Positions 9,160 through 18,397 are shown, numbered from the stretch's first letter. The stretch: 47,776 nt of DNA from an uncultured Bacteroidales bacterium (GCA_902792435.1 CADAZN010000019.1:1-47776); one strand, 5' to 3'. Program-made: numbers and translations. The notes: generated from the letters alone by a model not told the origin.

Positions 9160-10332
9160 TTACTTATTCACTTTGTCTTGGAAGGGAACTGGGGTACCAT
9201 TGAGGATTGCCTCAAGATAGGGTTTGAGCTTTTGAGCATAGTAGTAGAAGCCTAGGTCGGTGAGGTGGATGCCGTCGACCGAGCCTTCGCAGTCGGGACC
9301 ATAGAGGTTCTCGCGGTCAATGTAGTAGAGATTGCGAGGATTCTCGGCCTTGAGTTTCAGGTAGTTCTTGTGGAACTCATAGTTCTTCTCGGGAAGATAT
9401 TTGCTGTAGAAGCCACTGAAACGCTCGTAGCTGTACTCTTGCCCTTCGACCATGAAGATAGGCACTTCGGGGCGCAAATCGCGCAGAATCTTCACGAAGC
9501 CATAGGTTACTGTGTCGCACATTAGTTTGGTGCAGTTGGGGATGGGGTCAAGGATGTAGGCATCGACGTGCGGAATCGCCGCCATGGCGCGCGCCATGCA
9601 GCTGTCCATCTTTCCTTCGCCGCTCACGCCAATGTTGACACACTCCACGTCAAGGTCGCGCTGCAAGATGCTCGTTGCCACCATTCCAGTGCGTGAGGCG
9701 CATCCACCATGCAAGATGCTGGTGCCGTAAAAAACAAACTTCTTTTCCTTGCGTGGACTATTAACCTTGGGTTGTGTGATTTCGGCACTTGGCTCCACGC
9801 CAATCTCCAACCAGTTGATGCCGTCGTAAAGTGGCAGATAAATCATATATTCATGCCACTGTCCGTCGAGCTTATCGATGTATACCTTGCTTTGGATAGA
9901 ATCTTTGCGAGGTCCTTCACCTTTGTAATTGTAGTCGCGGTAAGGACGATTACAGTTCACGAAACGCCACACCCCTTTTTCGTCAAGGATATAAAGGTCG
10001 GTGCCCTTGATGCCAGTGTCGGCCATGTGAGCCATGTGGAAATTGCTCATGAGGTTGTATCGCACTGCCACGCAGTGGCTGTTAGTGGCGAAGCGGATGC
10101 CTATTCCCGCTGAATTCTTGGCGCGGTCCCACAACGTCTCGCGCACGCTGTCTTTGAGTGTCGCTGGAATGCGAGTATAGGGGGTGAACGTGTTGTCCCA
10201 TCCCTTGTTAATCATGCGGAAGCGCAGTGCGTCATAGAACTTAAGCGTGTCGAGGCTCGTGAAATCTTGGGCGCATGCAGTTGCTGCCGCCAGGGTGAGT
10301 AGTAGTGCTAGAAGAGCTTGTTTTATTCTCAT
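9160..10332 (-). CDS. Secreted SGNH/GDSL-family hydrolase
   Basis: 390 residues with a signal peptide (MRIKQALLALLLTLAAATACAQ). The SGNH blocks are visible: block I FYGTSILHGG with Ser205 as the likely nucleophile, block II Gly in GVSGEGKMD, block III Asn in DPIPNC, and block V DGIHLTDLG supplying the catalytic Asp and His near residues 358-361. Upstream of the hydrolase domain is a beta-rich N-terminal part (residues ~25-190) typical of Bacteroidetes carbohydrate-esterase-like SGNH proteins. It likely removes acyl groups from glycans or lipids in the periplasm; the substrate is unknown. It is followed in the same direction by the unknown secreted protein. Confidence 0.85.
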   Translation of the reverse strand: MRIKQALLALLLTLAAATACAQDFTSLDTLKFYDALRFRMINKGWDNTFTPYTRIPATLKDSVRETLWDRAKNSAGIGIRFATNSHCVAVRYNLMSNFHMAHMADTGIKGTDLYILDEKGVWRFVNCNRPYRDYNYKGEGPRKDSIQSKVYIDKLDGQWHEYMIYLPLYDGINWLEIGVEPSAEITQPKVNSPRKEKKFVFYGTSILHGGCASRTGMVATSILQRDLDVECVNIGVSGEGKMDSCMARAMAAIPHVDAYILDPIPNCTKLMCDTVTYGFVKILRDLRPEVPIFMVEGQEYSYERFSGFYSKYLPEKNYEFHKNYLKLKAENPRNLYYIDRENLYGPDCEGSVDGIHLTDLGFYYYAQKLKPYLEAILNGTPVPFQDKVNK

Positions 10333-10352
10333 GGCTATAATTTTAAAAAACC

Positions 10353-10384
10353 ACGGTCGGCCGCCTTATTAGGTTGCCGACCGT
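10353..10384 (-). terminator. Rho-independent terminator of the OmpA-like gene
   Basis: A perfect 9-bp stem (ACGGTCGGC / GCCGACCGT) lies 35 bases downstream of the lipoprotein stop codon and is followed on the minus strand by GG and a run of six T residues. It separates this gene from the SGNH hydrolase gene. Confidence 0.8.
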
Positions 10385-10418
10385 ATTTTAAGCGAATCTA
10401 AATGTTGTTACTCGTCAA

Positions 10419-11108
10419 TTATTTGAGAGTACCAGCTTCAGCTTGCTGAATCATAGTTTCGTCGGCGGTGATATAAACCTCTACGCGACGGTTCTGAGCG
10501 CGACCTTCGGGAGTGTCGTTGCTAGCAACTGGATAGTCGTAAGCAAGACCTTGGGTCTCCATGCGGTTGCCCGAAACACCACTGTTCATGAGATAGTTCT
10601 TTACTGCATTTGCGCGGTTGAGCGAGAGTTTCTCGTTAGTAGCACGCGAGCCAGTGTTGTCGGTGTGACCAAAGATTTGAACGTTGGTGTTAGGATCGTT
10701 GATGAGCGAAGTAGCGAAACGACTCAAAGCGTTCTTAGCTGGGGTCTTGAGAGCATACTTGCCAGTGTCGAAGAGGATACCCTCGTCAAATGTAACCTGG
10801 ATACCAGTGTAGCCATTGTTGTCGGTAACAGTAGAAACCGAAGCACCCTGGATAGCAGCGAGCTCGTCGGCTTTCTTCTGCATGTGCTTGCCAATGAGAG
10901 TACCAGCAACACCACCAGCAACAGCGCCAATAGCGCCACCAATAGCAGCACCCTTGCCCTTGCCAATCAATGCGCCAATACCAGCACCAACAGCTGCACC
11001 GCCGCCGCCACCGATAAGACCGCCTTGCAAAGTCTTGCTCAATGAATTACAACCACTGAAAGAAATGAGCAGAACTGCGCTCATGAAAAGACTCATAAAT
11101 TTCTTCAT
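10419..11108 (-). CDS. OmpA-family lipoprotein with glycine zipper (YiaD-like)
   Basis: 229 residues. The signal peptide ends in a lipobox with Cys20 (FSGC), so the protein should be lipid-anchored. Residues ~30-72 are a glycine zipper (GLIGGGGGAAVGAGIGALIGKG..) that can insert into or pack along a membrane. The C-terminal half is an OmpA peptidoglycan-binding domain with FGHTDNTGS, LSLNRANAVKNYL and GRAQNRRVEVYI. It anchors the outer membrane to peptidoglycan. It is monocistronic, with its own promoter (11175-11206) and terminator. Confidence 0.93.
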   Translation of the reverse strand: MKKFMSLFMSAVLLISFSGCNSLSKTLQGGLIGGGGGAAVGAGIGALIGKGKGAAIGGAIGAVAGGVAGTLIGKHMQKKADELAAIQGASVSTVTDNNGYTGIQVTFDEGILFDTGKYALKTPAKNALSRFATSLINDPNTNVQIFGHTDNTGSRATNEKLSLNRANAVKNYLMNSGVSGNRMETQGLAYDYPVASNDTPEGRAQNRRVEVYITADETMIQQAEAGTLK

Positions 11109-11174
11109 AATAGTACTATTTTAATGAATTAATAATAAAATGTATGTTTCTTTCTCATTCTTTTATTTCCGTTA

Positions 11175-11206
11175 CAAAAGTAAGCAGATTTATTGTAAAT
11201 CACAAA
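11175..11206 (-). promoter_or_regulatory. Bacteroidetes-type promoter of the OmpA-like gene
   Basis: On the minus strand TTTG (11206-11203), a 20-bp spacer and TACTTTTG (11182-11175) fit TTTG-N19/20-TAnnTTTG. The implied leader is about 60 nt. The remainder of the gap, 11207-11436, is AT-rich and shows only a weak GCATTT/AAATGC hairpin near 11340. Confidence 0.7.
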
Positions 11207-11436
11207 TAAAGTGAAAAAAAACACAACATTTGTGCGCCAAATTACATCAACCTTTACCAAAACACAACCATTTCGGGTAAATGGAAGACTGAATAACTTG
11301 CCTCACATCATAATAAACGCACTTTAAGCTAATATACTGCATTTAAAAAATGCTAAAAAGCGAGTCAATTTGGGTCGTTTTATTAAAATGCATAATAATT
11401 AAATTGAAGTAACGGCCTAATTATGAGTAATTAGAA

Positions 11437-12324
11437 TTAAAGTTGATTGGTTAGGGTTTTTAGGCATTCGTCGGGAGTGCACCACGAGATGGCGGTGTCG
11501 CGTTGTAGCCAACGCAGTTGTTTCTTGGCATAGACTCGGGTGTTTTTCTTGATGCGCTCGATGGCGGTGGTTCGGTCCATAGTACCGTCGAAGTAGGCAA
11601 ACATCTCCTTGTAACCCACTGTGTTGAGAGAGTTTAGGTGTCGCAGGTGATAAACGCTGCGTGCTTCTTGCTCCAGGCCTTGCTCAATCATGGCGTCGAC
11701 TCGGCGGTTGATGCGGTCGAAGAGGGCAGGGCGGTCGATGATGAGACCCACCTTGATGATGTTGAATGGGCGTTGCTTGGCCTTGCCAGTGCGTAACGAG
11801 GAGTAGGGAACGCCTGCCTGGCGGCATATCTCGACAGCATGGATTACGCGCACGGGATTGAGCTTGTCGACTTGGGCATAATAAATGGGGTCAAGGCGCT
11901 TAAGTTCGGCTAGTAGTGGCTCCAACCCATTCTCCTGCCATTGTTTCTTGACAGCAGCACGCACTTCGTTACTGATGTCGGGGATGTAATCGATGCCCTT
12001 GCACACAGCGTCGACATACATCATTGAGCCACCGCTCATGACCGCATAGTCGCCTTGTTGCCACAGTGATGGCAATAGTGCCATGACATCGGTCTCAAAT
12101 TGGGCTACGCTATAATATTCATCAAGTTCCTTGAATTGGACAAAATGGTGTGGAACAAGTGCTTGTTCTTGTGGAGTGGGAGCTGCTGTGCCTATTGGGA
12201 TGCCTCGGAAAACTTGTCGCGAGTCGGCATTGATGATGTGGCAACCCAAGTGCTGAGCAACCGCGATGGCCGCCGCTGTTTTTCCCACCCCTGTTGGACC
12301 GACTATTACGATAAGGTTCTTCAT
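11437..12324 (-). CDS. miaA: tRNA dimethylallyltransferase
   Basis: 295 residues. MiaA transfers a dimethylallyl group to N6 of A37 in tRNAs reading UNN codons. The P-loop GPTGVGKT is at residues 8-15, followed by the INADSRQVFRG segment that contacts DMAPP and A37, VMSGGSMMYVDAV (the GGTGLY equivalent) and the C-terminal TRVYAKKQLRWLQRD motif. It is slightly short for the family but has all core blocks. It is the last gene of the amidase - hydrolase - miaA run, with only three bases to the hydrolase stop codon. Confidence 0.95.
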   Translation of the reverse strand: MKNLIVIVGPTGVGKTAAAIAVAQHLGCHIINADSRQVFRGIPIGTAAPTPQEQALVPHHFVQFKELDEYYSVAQFETDVMALLPSLWQQGDYAVMSGGSMMYVDAVCKGIDYIPDISNEVRAAVKKQWQENGLEPLLAELKRLDPIYYAQVDKLNPVRVIHAVEICRQAGVPYSSLRTGKAKQRPFNIIKVGLIIDRPALFDRINRRVDAMIEQGLEQEARSVYHLRHLNSLNTVGYKEMFAYFDGTMDRTTAIERIKKNTRVYAKKQLRWLQRDTAISWCTPDECLKTLTNQL

Positions 12325-12327
12325 GGT

Positions 12328-13296
12328 TTATTTTATGAAACGGCTAACGAATGATACTACACGTTGGGTATATTCCTCGGGGTGGTCGGTGTAGGAGCGG
12401 GCATGCTCGGTACCGTGAGCAATGTACTTCTCCTTGTAGCCTTTGGTCTTGGCATTAAAAAGGCGGTCGAGCATAGCATAGGGGACAAAGGTGTCGGCAT
12501 CGCCGTGGATGAAAAGCATGGGCAGGGTCGATTTTTTGAGTTGGTCGATAGCCGATGCTTCGCCAAATGTCCATCCGTAGCGTATCTTGCACAGAAGGCT
12601 GGTGGTGTGCATTAAAGGGAATGCTGGAAGATTGAACTCGTTTCGCATCTCGCCGGCAAACTCATCCCACACACTTGTGTAACCACAATCTTCGACGAAG
12701 CACTTGACGCATGGAGGGCACTTCTCGCCGCTGATGCACATGGTGGTAAAGCCTCCCATCGAGATGCCGTGCACCACCACTTGCGTTGAGGTGGAGTCGC
12801 CATGGAACATGTTATTGGCAACTTCAATCCAACGAATCATGTCAAAACGGTCGAGCCATCCCATGTCGATGTGATCCCCCTCACTCTCACCATGAGCGTA
12901 GAAATAGGGTAGCAGCACGTTGAAACCCATGTCGTGGTTGTAGATGTGAGCTATGTGCAGCATCGACTCGGCGCGGTCGTTGTAGCCATGAAGCAGTAGC
13001 GCCACGCGATTGGTGGGCCGAGAGGCCTGCAAGTATATTGCTGCCATTTTGCCCCTACCGTCGATGGTTATTGCTGTGTCGAGCAAGGCGTGGCATCGTT
13101 CAAGCGAGTCGACCCATGCTTTGAGGGTTGCCGGTTCACGCTTGTAGAATCGCTCCATTGCCTCGTTGTGCGAACGCTTGTAAGGGCCTAATGCATAGTT
13201 TATAAAGTAGAATGATGCAGCAATCAAGGCTATCACCACAGCTAGGATGATAGCGATGATAGAGCGCAGCAATATTTTCTTTTTGTGTGATTTCAT
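12328..13296 (-). CDS. Membrane-anchored alpha/beta hydrolase (S33-like)
   Basis: 322 residues. An N-terminal hydrophobic segment (residues ~9-32) preceded by KKK would anchor it in the inner membrane facing the periplasm. The nucleophile elbow is GISMGG with Ser179, the acid is probably in HGDADTFVPY, and the histidine in HGTEHARSY. LLLHGYNDRAESM supplies the oxyanion-hole HG. This fits the serine aminopeptidase S33/BEM46-like branch, but the substrate cannot be told. Its start overlaps the amidase stop by four bases (ATGA), implying translational coupling. Confidence 0.85.
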   Translation of the reverse strand: MKSHKKKILLRSIIAIILAVVIALIAASFYFINYALGPYKRSHNEAMERFYKREPATLKAWVDSLERCHALLDTAITIDGRGKMAAIYLQASRPTNRVALLLHGYNDRAESMLHIAHIYNHDMGFNVLLPYFYAHGESEGDHIDMGWLDRFDMIRWIEVANNMFHGDSTSTQVVVHGISMGGFTTMCISGEKCPPCVKCFVEDCGYTSVWDEFAGEMRNEFNLPAFPLMHTTSLLCKIRYGWTFGEASAIDQLKKSTLPMLFIHGDADTFVPYAMLDRLFNAKTKGYKEKYIAHGTEHARSYTDHPEEYTQRVVSFVSRFIK

Positions 13297-14444
13297 CTAA
13301 CGTTATAATTGTAGCGGTGCAGACGGGGCTTGCAGTAGGTGGTGTGGTCGCGTTTCACCTCAACCTGCTCGGTGCGTGTCTCGTAGCCAGGAGCATCATA
13401 GATAAGCGTGTACTTGCCTGGCTTTAGGTAGAAGAAACCAAAGAAACCATTGTACTCGTTGTCGACACGATAGTGGCGGATGCGCACATTGTGATTGTCG
13501 AGAAGATAGACGATAGCGCCGTTGATGGGTAGCCATTGGTCGTCGGTTCCCTCCTTGTAGTTGTAGAGTGGGTTGTTGATAGTTTCGTCGGCACTCTTGA
13601 TGGTGCCAGCGATATAACCGCACTTCTCGGGTTTGCCACCAAACCAAGCATTGATGCCACGGAAGTGGCGAATTCCCTCCATGCGGCAGTAGTCGCGGTT
13701 CATGAGTCGCTGGCGCTCGGGCTGATAGCTATGGAACGATCCCTCAACAAGGAAGCTGGGCACTTTGTGCTTGAGAACTGCTAGCCACCCTGTGTAGCCT
13801 AGTGCGTTGGGGGTGCCCGGTGGGGTGCCGCCCATCCAGGTGAGGTCGCCGGCGATATATCGGCTTGTGTCGGGCGAGGTCCACACTGTGAGAGGGTTGT
13901 CGTAGGCATAGGGGAATGCCACCCTTGCACGGTCGATGCTGCCCTTGGCATAATCGTTTCCTGTCTCCCCGCGATACATATAGAGCAAATAGTTGACCTT
14001 CTTGCCATCGCCACCGCCTGTTGCATTGCTGTGTAGAGCGATGAAATAATCAGGATTTAGTGAGTCAACTTGGCTGGCAATTTTGAAAAGGGTGATTAGC
14101 TGTTGCTGTCCAGTGCCATCATCATAGGTCTCATAGCGGTCGTTGTTAGTGATGTTCTTGTCGCCTTCCGACACCCATCCGTTAGTGGTTCTTGACATGA
14201 TAACCTTAGCTCCGGCATTCTTGAGTCGGTCGCGCAGCTCTAAAGCTTTCCATAGGCATGTTTTTGACTCAAAAAAGCTCATTGTGTCCATCTCCTCATA
14301 GTTGATGGTGGCGTGTGGACGGTCGTTGACAGTCCAGCCTCCATGACCAGGATTCACATAAATGACCTTGCCCTTGAGTCCTTTGGCGATTGCCGTGGTG
14401 GCAGTTAATGTCAATATTATGACAAGTAATAGTGATTTTTTCAT
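13293..14444 (-). CDS. N-acetylmuramoyl-L-alanine amidase (Amidase_3) with C-terminal beta domain
   Basis: 383 residues with a signal peptide (MKKSLLLVIILTLTATTAIA). The Amidase_3 domain has zinc ligand His34 in NPGHGG, a second His in the IALHSNA motif near residue 135, and the catalytic Glu in FLVEGSFHSY. It would cleave the amide bond between MurNAc and the stem peptide in the periplasm. Residues ~285-375 form a carboxypeptidase-regulatory-like beta domain (GAIVYLLDNHN, FYLKPGKYTLIYDAPGYET), probably for binding. It is the first gene of the operon with the alpha/beta hydrolase and miaA. Confidence 0.9.
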   Translation of the reverse strand: MKKSLLLVIILTLTATTAIAKGLKGKVIYVNPGHGGWTVNDRPHATINYEEMDTMSFFESKTCLWKALELRDRLKNAGAKVIMSRTTNGWVSEGDKNITNNDRYETYDDGTGQQQLITLFKIASQVDSLNPDYFIALHSNATGGGDGKKVNYLLYMYRGETGNDYAKGSIDRARVAFPYAYDNPLTVWTSPDTSRYIAGDLTWMGGTPPGTPNALGYTGWLAVLKHKVPSFLVEGSFHSYQPERQRLMNRDYCRMEGIRHFRGINAWFGGKPEKCGYIAGTIKSADETINNPLYNYKEGTDDQWLPINGAIVYLLDNHNVRIRHYRVDNEYNGFFGFFYLKPGKYTLIYDAPGYETRTEQVEVKRDHTTYCKPRLHRYNYNVR

Positions 14445-14472
14445 GATGATGGCGTAGGGATGTTATTGATTA

Positions 14473-14514
14473 GCAAACAAGTGTGCTCAAGGTGTTGCTT
14501 GGGCACACTTGTTG
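14473..14514 (-). terminator. Hairpin terminator after the M48 lipoprotein gene
   Basis: A perfect 11-bp stem (AACAAGTGTGC / GCACACTTGTT), extended by a TCAA/TTGG pairing, lies 21 bases past the stop codon. On the minus strand it is followed by TTTGCT, a short T run. Confidence 0.6.
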
Positions 14515-14533
14515 ATGTTGAGACCACAATAGG

Positions 14534-15418
14534 TTATTTCTTCTTGCTTGACTTCTTAGACGTAGACTTCTTGGTGGTTGTGGTCTTTGTAGTACTTGTA
14601 GTGGTTGTTGTAGCTGGTTTTATGTAAGCACCATACTGTTGCTTTACCATAGGAATCTGCTTTTGCAGGTTGGCGATGCGAGTGGCATCACTTGGGTGGG
14701 TGCTTAAGAATTCTAGCTTATTGTTGCCACTGTTGGAACTCATTTTCTGCCAGAATGTCATTGCACAGTCGGGATTGTATCCAGCCATAGTCATGAGTAC
14801 AAGACCGATGTTGTCGGCTTCGGTCTCGTGCTTGCGTGAGAAAGGAAGCATGACGCCATAGTTGGCACCAAGACCAAACACTTGAGCTGCTAGGTTTTGA
14901 GTTTGCTGGCTTTGTCCTTGAATAACGGCACCCAAAATTGCACCTCCATATTCCAAAGCCTTCTGCTGGCTTAGGCGCTCGTTACTGTGCTTGGCTACTG
15001 CGTGAGCCACTTCATGTCCCATTACCACAGCTAGCTCGTCGTCACTAGCAATAATGTTCATAATGCCCTCGTAAACTACGATTTTTCCGCCAGGCATACA
15101 GAAAGCGTTGAGCTGAGAGTCTTTCACCAAGTTGAACTCCCAAGCGAAGTTCTTGACTTGGTCACTCATTCCGTTAGCGTTGAGATAAGCCTCGGTGGCG
15201 GCAGCGATTTTCTGTCCTACGCGAGTAACTTGAGCGCTCTTCACAGTTTCGGTCGACTTGGTTGCTTTGCCCATATATTCCTTGTAGGAAGCGAGACTGG
15301 CTTGCAGCACTTCGCTGTCGGAAACGAGGTTCAACTGGTTACGTCCCGAGATGGGCACCTTGTTGCAGGCGGTAAGGAGCACTGCAACCATTGCTGAAAA
15401 TAAAAAGATCTTTTTCAT
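14534..15418 (-). CDS. M48 family metallopeptidase lipoprotein (LoiP/BepA-like)
   Basis: 294 residues. The lipobox is LLTAC with Cys18, so this is a periplasm-facing lipoprotein. The M48 zinc motif HEVAH is at 135-139, and the third ligand Glu lies in HETEADNIG. CNKVPISGRNQL at the mature N terminus is typical of this family, which degrades or matures outer-membrane proteins. The C-terminal ~35 residues are an almost pure Thr/Ser/Lys tail, a low-complexity addition. It is downstream of mrp with a 24-bp gap and is the last gene of the trmB-mrp-M48 run. Confidence 0.93.
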   Translation of the reverse strand: MKKIFLFSAMVAVLLTACNKVPISGRNQLNLVSDSEVLQASLASYKEYMGKATKSTETVKSAQVTRVGQKIAAATEAYLNANGMSDQVKNFAWEFNLVKDSQLNAFCMPGGKIVVYEGIMNIIASDDELAVVMGHEVAHAVAKHSNERLSQQKALEYGGAILGAVIQGQSQQTQNLAAQVFGLGANYGVMLPFSRKHETEADNIGLVLMTMAGYNPDCAMTFWQKMSSNSGNNKLEFLSTHPSDATRIANLQKQIPMVKQQYGAYIKPATTTTTSTTKTTTTKKSTSKKSSKKK

Positions 15419-15442
15419 AAATGTGTTGTTTTTTTATGGTTG

Positions 15443-16549
15443 TTAATGAGTTATTACACGCTTGGTGGGAGGTAGTGTTGCATTTCGCTGGTCGATAGCT
15501 TCGGCCACAGCGGTGGCGAGCTTGAGGAACGCTACTCCCGAAACTGAATTCTCGAGGATTACTGGCACTCCATCGTCGCCACCCTTGCATATGGTAGCCA
15601 CAAGTGGAATTTGACCAAGTAGTTTTACATTGAGAGCCTCGGCTAGGTTCTTGCCTCCGTCACGCCCAAAGATGTAGTATTTCTCATCGGGGTGGGCGGC
15701 AGGAGTGAACCACGACATGTTCTCGACAATGCCTAGCACAGGAACGTTGACGTGCTCGCCCATGAACATCGACACGCCCTTGCGTGCGTCGGCGAGAGCC
15801 ACTTCCTGAGGAGTGGTTACCACAACAGCACCTGTGATGGCGAGAGTCTGCACCAGAGTGAGATGAATGTCGCTAGTGCCTGGAGGCATGTCGATGATGA
15901 AGTAGTCGAGCTCGCCCCAGTTGGCCTCGGTGATGAGTTGCTTGAGGGCGTTGCTTGCCATAGCGCCTCGCCACAGCACTGCTTGGTCCTTGCTCACCAC
16001 GAAACCTATTGAAAGGACTTTAACTCCATATTTCTCGGCTGGGACAATAAATTTTTGTCCATCAATTTCTTCCATATATAGTTGCTCGTCCTCAATGCCC
16101 AGCATCTTGGGGATAGAGGGACCGAAGATATCGGCATCGAGCAGTCCCACGCGATAGCCTTGCTGAGCGAGAGCCACAGCGAGGTTGCAGGCCACGGTCG
16201 ACTTGCCCACGCCTCCCTTGCCGCTCGACACGCCAATGATGTTTTTCACGCCAGGCAATGGCTCGCTAGCCTTTGGCTTTGCTTCGGGTTCAGGAGTCTT
16301 GACGGCTATGTTGCCTTGTATTTCTACTTCGGGGCCAATATATGTGTTGATAGCCACTTCGCTAGCTTTCACTATCGACTTGATGAAGGGGTCGGTCTTC
16401 TTTGGGAAGATGAGCGAGAACGACACTTTGTTGCCGTTGATGCGAATGTCGTCCTCAACCATTCCCATGGTAACGATGTCCTTGCCGGTGCCAGGATAAC
16501 GCACTGTGCGCAGGGCATCAAGTATCAGTGATGGATAAAGTTCTGTCAT
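15443..16549 (-). CDS. mrp: Mrp/ApbC/Nbp35-type P-loop ATPase
   Basis: 368 residues. The N-terminal ~90 residues are a MIP18 (DUF59) domain. The ATPase domain starts with the deviant Walker [14 protein letters not shown] near residues 102-114, followed by [15 protein letters not shown] and [13 protein letters not shown]. Family members carry Fe-S clusters to apoproteins in the cytosol. The C-terminal CxxC that normally holds the bridging cluster is absent: [20 protein letters not shown] has no cysteine, and only two isolated cysteines exist in the protein. The start codon overlaps the trmB stop (ATGA), so translation of the two genes is coupled. Confidence 0.92.
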   Translation of the reverse strand: MTELYPSLILDALRTVRYPGTGKDIVTMGMVEDDIRINGNKVSFSLIFPKKTDPFIKSIVKASEVAINTYIGPEVEIQGNIAVKTPEPEAKPKASEPLPGVKNIIGVSSGKGGVGKSTVACNLAVALAQQGYRVGLLDADIFGPSIPKMLGIEDEQLYMEEIDGQKFIVPAEKYGVKVLSIGFVVSKDQAVLWRGAMASNALKQLITEANWGELDYFIIDMPPGTSDIHLTLVQTLAITGAVVVTTPQEVALADARKGVSMFMGEHVNVPVLGIVENMSWFTPAAHPDEKYYIFGRDGGKNLAEALNVKLLGQIPLVATICKGGDDGVPVILENSVSGVAFLKLATAVAEAIDQRNATLPPTKRVITH

Positions 16550-17475
16550 AATGTTGTTTTAGGTTTATTATTTTTGTTCTCTTGTTCTCTTGTCTTCTCG
16601 TTCTCTTGTCTTCTCGTCTTCTTGTCCTCTTGTCCTCTTGTCCTCTTGTCCTCTTGTTCTCTTGTCCTCTCGTTTTCTTGTTCTCTTGTCTTCTCGTCCT
16701 CTCGTTCTCTTGTCTTCTCGTCAAATATTTGTGGCATCTGGATCTCACCGCGCCCGTAGCTGCGGTAGGTGTCACGCTCGATGTCGATATCGGGTTCTTG
16801 TAGCTCTCCTTCTTGTGGCAGATGGAAGCTAATGTACTTGATAGTGAGTCCACGTTGCAGCCATTGCATCTCATAGTGTGTCTTGATCTCGAGGATGTCG
16901 TCGGCAAGACCACTGCTGTAGAGGTCGCTGGTGTCGACCTCGGTGTCGAGGTTGTTGAGCCTGGTGAGCTCGTGAGTGTAGGCATATAGGAACGGGCTGT
17001 CGGTCTTGAGGTGAATGAGCCCATTGGGAACCAGAATCTTGCGGTAGTTGTTGAGGAAGCGTGTGCCGGTGAGGCGCTTGTTGGCGTTCTTCATCTGTGG
17101 ATCGGGGAATGTGATCCATATCTCGGCAACTTCGCCAGGCTCGAAAAAGTGGTAGATTAGCTCGATGCTGGTGCGCAAGAATGCCACATTCTTGAGGCCT
17201 TCTTGCTCCACACGTTTGGCTCCAGTCCACATGCGGGCTCCCTTGATATCGACCCCGATGTAGTTTTTGCCAGGAAACTTTTTGCCAAGACCAACGGCAT
17301 ACTCTCCCTTGCCGCATCCCAGTTCCAGCACTATGGGGTTGGAGTTGTGGAAATATTGCTCATTCCACTTTCCTTTCAAAGGGAAAGAAGCCTCCTGTAG
17401 CTTGGCAAAAGGATACTGGAAGACGCAAGAGAACGTCTCCATATCGGCAAACTTCTTTAGTTTATTCTTACCCAT
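16546..17475 (-). CDS. trmB: tRNA (guanine-N7-)-methyltransferase with an octamer-encoded tail
   Basis: 309 residues, about 55-60 longer than a normal TrmB. It methylates G46 of tRNA using SAM. The SAM-binding [20 protein letters not shown] lies near residue 50, and [16 protein letters not shown] and the [10 protein letters not shown] block are TrmB signatures. From about residue 252 the protein turns into eight-residue repeats such as REQENERT and RGQEDKKT. These are encoded by 18 octanucleotide units; three units give eight codons. The tail is highly charged and probably disordered. The stop overlaps the mrp start. The core call is firm, while the tail length may vary between strains. Confidence 0.93.
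   Translation of the reverse strand: MGKNKLKKFADMETFSCVFQYPFAKLQEASFPLKGKWNEQYFHNSNPIVLELGCGKGEYAVGLGKKFPGKNYIGVDIKGARMWTGAKRVEQEGLKNVAFLRTSIELIYHFFEPGEVAEIWITFPDPQMKNANKRLTGTRFLNNYRKILVPNGLIHLKTDSPFLYAYTHELTRLNNLDTEVDTSDLYSSGLADDILEIKTHYEMQWLQRGLTIKYISFHLPQEGELQEPDIDIERDTYRSYGRGEIQMPQIFDEKTREREDEKTREQENERTREQEDKRTRGQEDKKTRRQENEKTREQENKNNKPKTTL
16574..16722 (-). repeat. Octanucleotide tandem array in the 3' end of trmB
   Basis: Eighteen degenerate 8-bp units run from 16574 to 16717, plus a five-base partial unit. On the minus strand they are GAGAACAA, GAAGACAA, GAGGACAA, GAGAACGA and similar. There is no T on that strand within the units, so no frame can contain a stop codon inside the array. 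The four central units (16622-16653) are identical. Because 8 is not a multiple of 3, gain or loss of a unit shifts the frame. Confidence 0.9.
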
Positions 17476-17569
17476 TGTTTTTTAATAAACGTGAGGATGA
17501 ATAAAAAACGAATAGTGTGAATTGTTCACAATATCTTTGTGTTGAGACTTTTCATTTTGTTTCAACTTG

Positions 17570-17600
17570 CAAATGTAATAATAAAACTTTAGATATTAAA
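17570..17600 (-). promoter_or_regulatory. Putative promoter of the trmB-mrp-M48 operon
   Basis: On the minus strand TTTA (17600-17597), a 19-bp spacer and TACATTTG (17577-17570) match the Bacteroidetes consensus with one -33 mismatch. The leader would be about 90 nt. Confidence 0.5.
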
Positions 17601-17703
17601 ATTAATTTTCATTACTATACTAAGGCCTCGGTTTAGTGAAGTTGTTGAAATAACATTAGAACAACTTATAATAAATGATAAAAATAACTTTTTTGGCATT
17701 TTT

Positions 17704-17733
17704 CTTGCAGTGGTGACAAAAAATGTATATTTT
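17704..17733 (+). promoter_or_regulatory. Weak promoter-like sequence before frr
   Basis: CTTG, an 18-bp spacer and TATATTTT approximate the Bacteroidetes promoter with one mismatch in each box, about 50 bases before the frr start. The rest of the 310-bp gap between trmB and frr is AT-rich and shows no gene. Confidence 0.3.
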
Positions 17734-17785
17734 CGTGACGTTTTTTCAAAACTATAGAACCTATTAACTTAAAAATACACACATT

Positions 17786-18346
17786 ATGGAAGAAGTAAAA
17801 ACTTATCTTGATGCAGCCGAGAAGAAGATGAACGAGGCTGTAGCCTATCTCGACGAGACATTGTCGCGCGTGCGTGCCGGCAAGGCCAACCCCAAAATCC
17901 TTGACCCCGTTAAGGTGGAATACTATGGATCGATGATGCCCATTGCCAACGTGGCCAACGTGGCTGTGCCCGATGCTCGTAGCATCACCATCACTCCATG
18001 GGAGAAACCCATGATCAAGGTTATTGAGAAAGCCATCCTTGACTCAAACATTGGCATCACGCCTGAGAATAACGGTGAGATTATTCGCCTCAACTTCCCT
18101 CCATTGACCGAGGACCGTCGCAAGCAGCTGGTGAAGGACGCCAAGGCCGAGACCGAGAAGGCCAAAGTGAGCGTTCGCAACGCTCGTCGCGAGATGATTG
18201 AGGGCTTGAAGAAAGCTGTGAAGAATGGCATGCCCGAGGATTCTCAGAAAGACGGTGAGGAGAAAGTTCAGAAACTCCATGACAAGTACCTTAAGAAAAT
18301 CGACGAGGTGTTTGCCGCCAAGGAGAAAGAGATTCTCACAGTATAA
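17786..18346 (+). CDS. frr: Ribosome recycling factor
   Basis: 186 residues, standard RRF length. With EF-G it splits post-termination ribosomes in the cytosol. [20 protein letters not shown] and the [20 protein letters not shown] block are signature segments of the long three-helix domain, and the [12 protein letters not shown] part lies in the beta domain. The gene is monocistronic, bounded by trmB on the opposite strand and by a strong terminator. Confidence 0.97.
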   Translation: MEEVKTYLDAAEKKMNEAVAYLDETLSRVRAGKANPKILDPVKVEYYGSMMPIANVANVAVPDARSITITPWEKPMIKVIEKAILDSNIGITPENNGEIIRLNFPPLTEDRRKQLVKDAKAETEKAKVSVRNARREMIEGLKKAVKNGMPEDSQKDGEEKVQKLHDKYLKKIDEVFAAKEKEILTV

Positions 18347-18397
18347 AATTGGAGATATTGAGAGCAATATCGCAATTTAAATCTAAGTCACTATCAC

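Noticed and set aside
10443-11124. Long plus-strand frames opposite the OmpA-like gene
   Set aside because: The minus-strand frame has a lipobox, glycine zipper and OmpA domain; the plus-strand frames are antisense shadows caused by the Gly/Ala-rich codons.
16574-16832. Cysteine/leucine/serine-rich plus-strand frames of 61-80 residues
   Set aside because: They are antisense readings of the octamer array with no promoter or family resemblance.
16518-17024. 168-residue minus-strand frame through the octamer array
   Set aside because: It lacks a plausible start and overlaps trmB; it is a byproduct of the T-free array and matters only as an alternative frame after a slip.
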